Shown in pieces: positions 60,453 through 64,000 of a stretch of DNA of 64,000 nt (position 1 is the first letter of the stretch; each line of letters opens with the position of its first letter). Under the pieces are notes generated by a model. It searched no databases, was not told the origin of the DNA, and saw nothing but the letters and a program-made list of their open reading frames with translations. The stretch lies in contig NZ_PJIK01000001.1 of the NCBI RefSeq assembly GCF_002929275.1, forward strand, positions 372,001 to 436,000, given 5' to 3'. The DNA is from Arthrobacter sp. ZGTC131. Its GTDB lineage: Bacteria > Actinomycetota > Actinomycetes > Actinomycetales > Micrococcaceae. The position numbers and the translations under genes were made by a program.

Positions 60453-61307
60453 TCAGGACCTCTCGGCCAAACGGCGCTCGGCCTCCACGTCGAACTCTGC
60501 CTTGGGCCACTCCAGCTTCAGGGACATCAGCGCCTCGAGCAGTAACTGCTGCACCGCAATCCGCGCGTACCACTTCTTGTTCGCGGGCACCACATACCAG
60601 GGGGCATGTTCCGTGTTGGTCGCAGTGAACACGGCCTGATACGCCGCCATGTAGTCACCCCAGAATGCCCGCTCCTTCAGATCCCCGGTGTTGTACTTCC
60701 AGTGCTTCTCCGGCTTGTCTAGCCGAGCCAGCAGCCGCTCCTTCTGCTCCTCATTGCTGATATTCAGCATGACTTTGATGACTGCGGTGCCCACTGCCGT
60801 CTGCCGGGCTTCGAATTCGTTGATGGCCGCGTAGCGCCGCTCAATTTCCTTGGGGTCCGCCCAGCCATGGACACGGTGGATCAGGACGTCCTCGTAGTGG
60901 GAGCGGTCGAAGACCCCCATCATGCCGGCCGCCGGCACTTCCTTTTCGATCCGCCAGAGAAAGTCGTAGGCCTTCTCTTCCGGGGTGGGCGCCTTGAACG
61001 ACTTGAACTGAACGCCCTGGGGATCCATCGTGCCCAGGACGTGCTTCACGATCCCGCCCTTGCCCGCGGTATCCATTCCTTGCAGGATCAGCAGGACCCT
61101 CTTGGTGCCGCCGAATTTGGACCCGGCGAACAGCTGCTCCTGCAGTTCGGCCAGCTTGCCGTCAAGGTCGCTGAGCAAAGCCTCGCCGTCGGCCTTGTTC
61201 CCTGTGTAGCCGGGGGTCGAGTCAGGATCGAGGTCCGCAAGGTTGAAGCCCTTCTCCACCTTCAAAGTTCCGGAAGGAAACTTTTCAAACTCGACGACGC
61301 CGGCCAT
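60453..61307 (-). CDS. polyphosphate kinase 2 family protein
   Basis: This is a 284-residue PPK2 enzyme with Walker A GMDTAGKGG (about 79-87), lid module EKAYDFLWRIEKEVP, Walker B FDRSHYEDVL and a TGDLKERAFWGDYMAAYQ segment. PPK2 proteins transfer phosphate between polyphosphate and nucleotides; this sequence is of the PPK2-related subgroup I know as polyphosphate:AMP/ADP phosphotransferase-like. Direction and substrate cannot be judged by eye. ATG 61307 (MAGVVEFEKF), preceded by AGAGGA, preferred over ATG 61325. Confidence 0.88.
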   Translation of the reverse strand: MAGVVEFEKFPSGTLKVEKGFNLADLDPDSTPGYTGNKADGEALLSDLDGKLAELQEQLFAGSKFGGTKRVLLILQGMDTAGKGGIVKHVLGTMDPQGVQFKSFKAPTPEEKAYDFLWRIEKEVPAAGMMGVFDRSHYEDVLIHRVHGWADPKEIERRYAAINEFEARQTAVGTAVIKVMLNISNEEQKERLLARLDKPEKHWKYNTGDLKERAFWGDYMAAYQAVFTATNTEHAPWYVVPANKKWYARIAVQQLLLEALMSLKLEWPKAEFDVEAERRLAERS

Positions 61308-61342
61308 GGGGTCCTCTTTCTGCATTTGTAGGTGGGAACAGG

Positions 61343-62563
61343 CTAGTTCCCCGGATACCTGCTGAGGAAGTCTCCCATCCGTCCGATTGCTTCCTCGATG
61401 TCCTTGACGTTGGGCAGGGTCACCATCCGGAAGTGGTCGGGCCGCACCCAGTTGAACGCCCTGCCGTGGGACACCAGGATTTTCTGCTCTTTCAGCAGGT
61501 CCAAGACGAACTTCTCGTCGTCGCGGATGTTGTAGACCTCGGGATCCAGCTTCGGGAACAGGTACAGGGCACCCCTTGCCTGCTGCGTGCTGACGCCCGG
61601 AATGGCATTGAGCATGTCGTAGGCCTTGTTCCGCTGTTCAAGCAGGCGCCCGCCGGGCAGGATCAGGTCGTTGATGCTCTGGTAGCCGCCGAGCGCCGTC
61701 TGAATGGCGTGCTGCGCGGGCACGTTGGCGCACAGCCTCATGTTGGCCAGCAGGTTGATGCCTTCGAGGTAATCCGAGGCATCCTTCTTCGGCCCGGAAA
61801 TGCCCATCCATCCCGCGCGGTAGCCGCATACGCGGTAGGCCTTGGACAGCCCGCTGAACGTCAGGCACAGGACGTCGTCGCCCGTGAGCCCCGCCATGTT
61901 CACGTGAACCGCATCCTCGTACAGGATCTTCTCGTAGATCTCGTCGGCGAAGATGACCAGGCCGTGCTTTTCCGCCAGCGCCACGATCTTGCGCAGCGTG
62001 CTCTCCGGATACACGGCGCCGGTGGGGTTGTTCGGGTTGATGACCACGATGCCCTTGGTGCGCGGCGTGATCTTTGCTTCCAGGTCGTCGAGGTCAGGCT
62101 GCCAGCCCGAATCCTCATCACAGAGGTAGTGCACCGGACGGCCGCCGGCCAGCGCCACCGAGGCGGTCCACAGCGGGTAGTCCGGCGTGGGGATCAGGAC
62201 CTCGTCACCGTCCTCCAGCAGGGCCATGAGCGACATGGTGATGAGCTCGCTGACACCGTTGCCGAGGTAGATGTCGTCCACGTGGATGTTCTGGATGCCG
62301 CGCGTCTGGTAGTACTGCGAGACGGCGGTCCGGGCCGAGAAAATGCCGCGGGAGTCGCTGTACCCCTGGGCGTGGGGCAGGTGGCGGATCATGTCCACCA
62401 GGATCGCGTCCGGCGCTTCAAAACCGAAAGGGGCCGGGTTTCCGATGTTCAGTTTGAGGATTCGGTGACCCTCTGCCTCCATCTGCTGGGCGGCCTGAAG
62501 AATCGGTCCACGGATGTCGTAAAGGACATTATGAAGCTTGGTGGACTGCTTGAATTCTGCCAT
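61343..62563 (-). CDS. alanine-type aminotransferase (AlaA-like, class I/II)
   Basis: This 406-residue PLP enzyme carries the Schiff-base Lys in FSGLSKAYRVCGYR and NPNNPTGAVYPE, with a domain layout like E. coli AlaA and M. tuberculosis Rv0337c. It likely converts pyruvate and glutamate to alanine and 2-oxoglutarate. Minus-strand CATATT, six bases before the ATG at 62563, is a candidate leaderless -10. It is on the same strand as the PPK2 gene, 35 bases upstream of it. Confidence 0.88.
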   Translation of the reverse strand: MAEFKQSTKLHNVLYDIRGPILQAAQQMEAEGHRILKLNIGNPAPFGFEAPDAILVDMIRHLPHAQGYSDSRGIFSARTAVSQYYQTRGIQNIHVDDIYLGNGVSELITMSLMALLEDGDEVLIPTPDYPLWTASVALAGGRPVHYLCDEDSGWQPDLDDLEAKITPRTKGIVVINPNNPTGAVYPESTLRKIVALAEKHGLVIFADEIYEKILYEDAVHVNMAGLTGDDVLCLTFSGLSKAYRVCGYRAGWMGISGPKKDASDYLEGINLLANMRLCANVPAQHAIQTALGGYQSINDLILPGGRLLEQRNKAYDMLNAIPGVSTQQARGALYLFPKLDPEVYNIRDDEKFVLDLLKEQKILVSHGRAFNWVRPDHFRMVTLPNVKDIEEAIGRMGDFLSRYPGN

Positions 62564-62656
62564 TCATCAAATATGCCATAAGCGGGATGTACTTCCGCGG
62601 AGACTTGGCTCACACTGTACGGCGGACCGGGCAGTCCGGTCATCGCACTCAGACAC

Positions 62657-62708
62657 CGACGGCGGCCGCCTGTTCCCCGTTTCCCGAGGAGTCCGGCAGC
62701 CGCCGTCG
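62657..62708 (-). terminator. possible terminator stem after osmoprotectant binding-protein gene
   Basis: CGACGGCGGC (62657-62666) and GCCGCCGTCG (62699-62708) form a 10-bp stem with a 32-base loop. It lies 61 bases past the binding-protein stop and has no long U-run. Confidence 0.4.
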
Positions 62709-62768
62709 TGCTTTAGTTCCTTGCCAGGATGCTCAGGCTGCGTAGGCGCTGTGGTCCCTGGCCCGGGG

Positions 62769-63725
62769 CTACTTGACGATGCCCTTGTCCTTGAGCCAGG
62801 CCGCGGCGGCATCCTTCGCATTCTGCTTCTGGGTGCCGCTGACAGCACGGTTGAGGTTGATGAGGTCTTCAGTGGTCAGGATCTTGGAGACGCTGTTCAG
62901 TGCCTCTTTGGCCTTGTCCGTCATCTTGGCCTCGTTGTAGAGCGGCAGCACCTGCTGCGCCTTGAAGTTGTTCTTGGGGTCTTCCAGCACCACCAGGTCG
63001 TTGTCCGCGATGGAGGGGGTGGTGGTGTAGATATCGGCCACCTGCACATCGTCCGTCAGGAGGGCCTGGAGCGTCAGGTTGCCGCCGCCGTCGCTGAAGG
63101 GCTTGAGGGCCTTGAGCTCGCAGCCGTAGTTCTTCTTCAGCCCGGGGAAGCCGTAGGCCCGGGTCTCGAAGGTGGCTGGAGCTGCCATGGTGAAGTCCTT
63201 GCAGACCTTGGCCAGGTCCTCGATGGATTTCAGTTGGTGCTTCTCGGCGGTGGCCTTGGTGACCACCATGGCGTCCTTGGACTCGGCCTTTGCCGGCTCC
63301 AGCACTCCGAGGCCCTGCGGAAGCTTGCCCGGCAGTGCCTTGTAGATGTCCTCGGCGGCGACTTCGGGAGCCTCTGCATCCACATGCGAGAGCAGGTTTC
63401 CGGAATAGTCCGGAACGACGTCAACGGAACCGTCCTGGACAGCCTTGAAGTAGATCTCACGCGAGCCGATGTTGGGCTTGGTGGTGGCTGTGACGCCGGC
63501 CTGGGTCAGGGCGCCGGCGTAGATCTCCGCGATGATCTGGCTCTCGGGGAAGTCTGCGGATCCGACCACCAGGGAGCCGCCCGCAGCGGCGCTGCCCGCG
63601 GTGGTGGTGGGGGACGTCAGCGGGTCGCCGCCGCCACACGCTGACAGGGCCATGGCAATGCCCACACCTGCGGCGAGGCCGCCCAGGCCACGGCGGGTGA
63701 GGGTCGTGCGGATGGGGTGCTTCAT
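62769..63725 (-). CDS. osmoprotectant/glycine betaine ABC transporter substrate-binding lipoprotein
   Basis: This is a 318-residue OpuAC-like (ProX/OpuCC) binding protein exported as a lipoprotein: RRGLGGLAAGVGIAMALSAC, Cys about 30. The binding domain shows VVGSADFPESQIIAEIYAGA, NIGSREIYFKAVQDGSVDVVPDYSG and VLEDPKNNF. Family members bind betaine, choline or carnitine; ligand not decided. Its start overlaps the stop of the upstream permease gene by four bases, so it is the last gene of the operon. Confidence 0.9.
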   Translation of the reverse strand: MKHPIRTTLTRRGLGGLAAGVGIAMALSACGGGDPLTSPTTTAGSAAAGGSLVVGSADFPESQIIAEIYAGALTQAGVTATTKPNIGSREIYFKAVQDGSVDVVPDYSGNLLSHVDAEAPEVAAEDIYKALPGKLPQGLGVLEPAKAESKDAMVVTKATAEKHQLKSIEDLAKVCKDFTMAAPATFETRAYGFPGLKKNYGCELKALKPFSDGGGNLTLQALLTDDVQVADIYTTTPSIADNDLVVLEDPKNNFKAQQVLPLYNEAKMTDKAKEALNSVSKILTTEDLINLNRAVSGTQKQNAKDAAAAWLKDKGIVK

Positions 63726-64000
63726 GGGGTGCCTCCTTGAACAGCAGCCGCCGCGGGTGCGGCAGCCGTGAGATCGGTGGCGGCCTTGCGGCCGCCCTTG
63801 GAACCGGTGGAAAGTCCGGGGGAAACCAGCAGCTTCTGCACAGCCGCCAGGATGAGGTCGACGGCGATCGCCAGGCCCGCGATCAGCAGCGAGCCCGCCA
63901 GCATCCGCGGAAAGTCCTGCAGGACCAGGCCGTCGAAGAGGTAGCGTCCGAGCCCGCCCAGCGGAAGGTAGGCCACAACCGACACGGTGGCGATCACCTG
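63722..64000 (-). CDS. osmoprotectant ABC transporter permease, C-terminal part (5' end outside window)
   Basis: This is the last 92 residues of a permease: hydrophobic helices around VSVVAYLPLGGLGRYLFDGL and MLAGSLLIAGLAIAVDLILA, then a basic, Ala-rich tail. FDGLVLQDFPRMLAGS is typical of the end of OpuBB/ProW-like permeases. It ends with ATGA overlapping the binding-protein start. The rest of the gene lies beyond the window. Confidence 0.85.
   Translation of the reverse strand, partial: QVIATVSVVAYLPLGGLGRYLFDGLVLQDFPRMLAGSLLIAGLAIAVDLILAAVQKLLVSPGLSTGSKGGRKAATDLTAAAPAAAAVQGGTP

Overview
This is a gene-dense, GC-rich stretch of an actinobacterial chromosome. The protein sequences and gene order point to the Micrococcaceae, most likely Arthrobacter or Pseudarthrobacter. 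The genus is inferred from protein character and recalled gene order; I could not search a database. No tRNA, rRNA, insertion sequence, prophage, CRISPR array or toxin-antitoxin pair is visible. Almost everything is housekeeping or transport. I did not find a convincing undescribed multi-gene system; the most unusual points are small-scale and are listed as findings.

Layout. 1-5200: the end of a DUF3107 gene, a small membrane protein, a pterin dehydratase/VOC fusion, the thiamine thiazole operon thiO-thiS-thiG behind a TPP riboswitch, a divergent thiE and a ferritin-like protein. 5200-12300: an RNB ribonuclease, a DEAD-box RNA helicase with a long leader, an orphan DNA methyltransferase, a PHP phosphoesterase and an Xaa-Pro aminopeptidase. 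12300-19700: a stress-domain membrane protein, a soluble MgtE_N/CBS protein, a DUF1003 protein, Mrp, TatB, and a sigE/anti-sigma pair facing an O-methyltransferase. 19700-22700: DUF3117, a PIG-V-like mannosyltransferase, a DivIVA-domain protein and a LOG-family hydrolase. 22800-26100: the gluABCD glutamate ABC operon. 26200-35400: the lysine/diaminopimelate genes dapE, dapD and dapC, with galE, citrate synthase, a ferredoxin, a TetR regulator and several small proteins. 35400-40800: an MFS exporter with a divergent ArsR-type regulator, TypA/BipA and an SGNH lipoprotein. 40850-53700: two tandem oligopeptide ABC operons. 54000-60400: ychF, rmuC, ispH, a membrane protein and xseA-xseB. 60450-64000: a PPK2-family kinase, an alanine-type aminotransferase and the 3' end of an osmoprotectant ABC operon.

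Gene order from about 13.4 to 60.4 kb follows, in reverse, the order I recall for Mycobacterium tuberculosis Rv1232c to Rv1107c: MgtE_N/CBS, DUF1003, mrp, tatB, rseA, sigE, O-methyltransferase, DUF3117, LOG, dapE/dapD, dapC/fdxC, typA, ychF, ispH, xseAB. The first 9 kb resembles the Rv3208A-Rv3211 neighbourhood. This looks like an old conserved actinobacterial backbone with insertions such as the oligopeptide transporters.

Expression signals. Many genes have a TANNNT -10 hexamer ending 6-7 bases before the start codon and no Shine-Dalgarno sequence, which suggests leaderless transcripts. Strong back-to-back stem-loops separate several convergent units. The three ABC operons whose binding-protein gene sits inside the window upstream of its permeases each have a stem-loop just after that gene.
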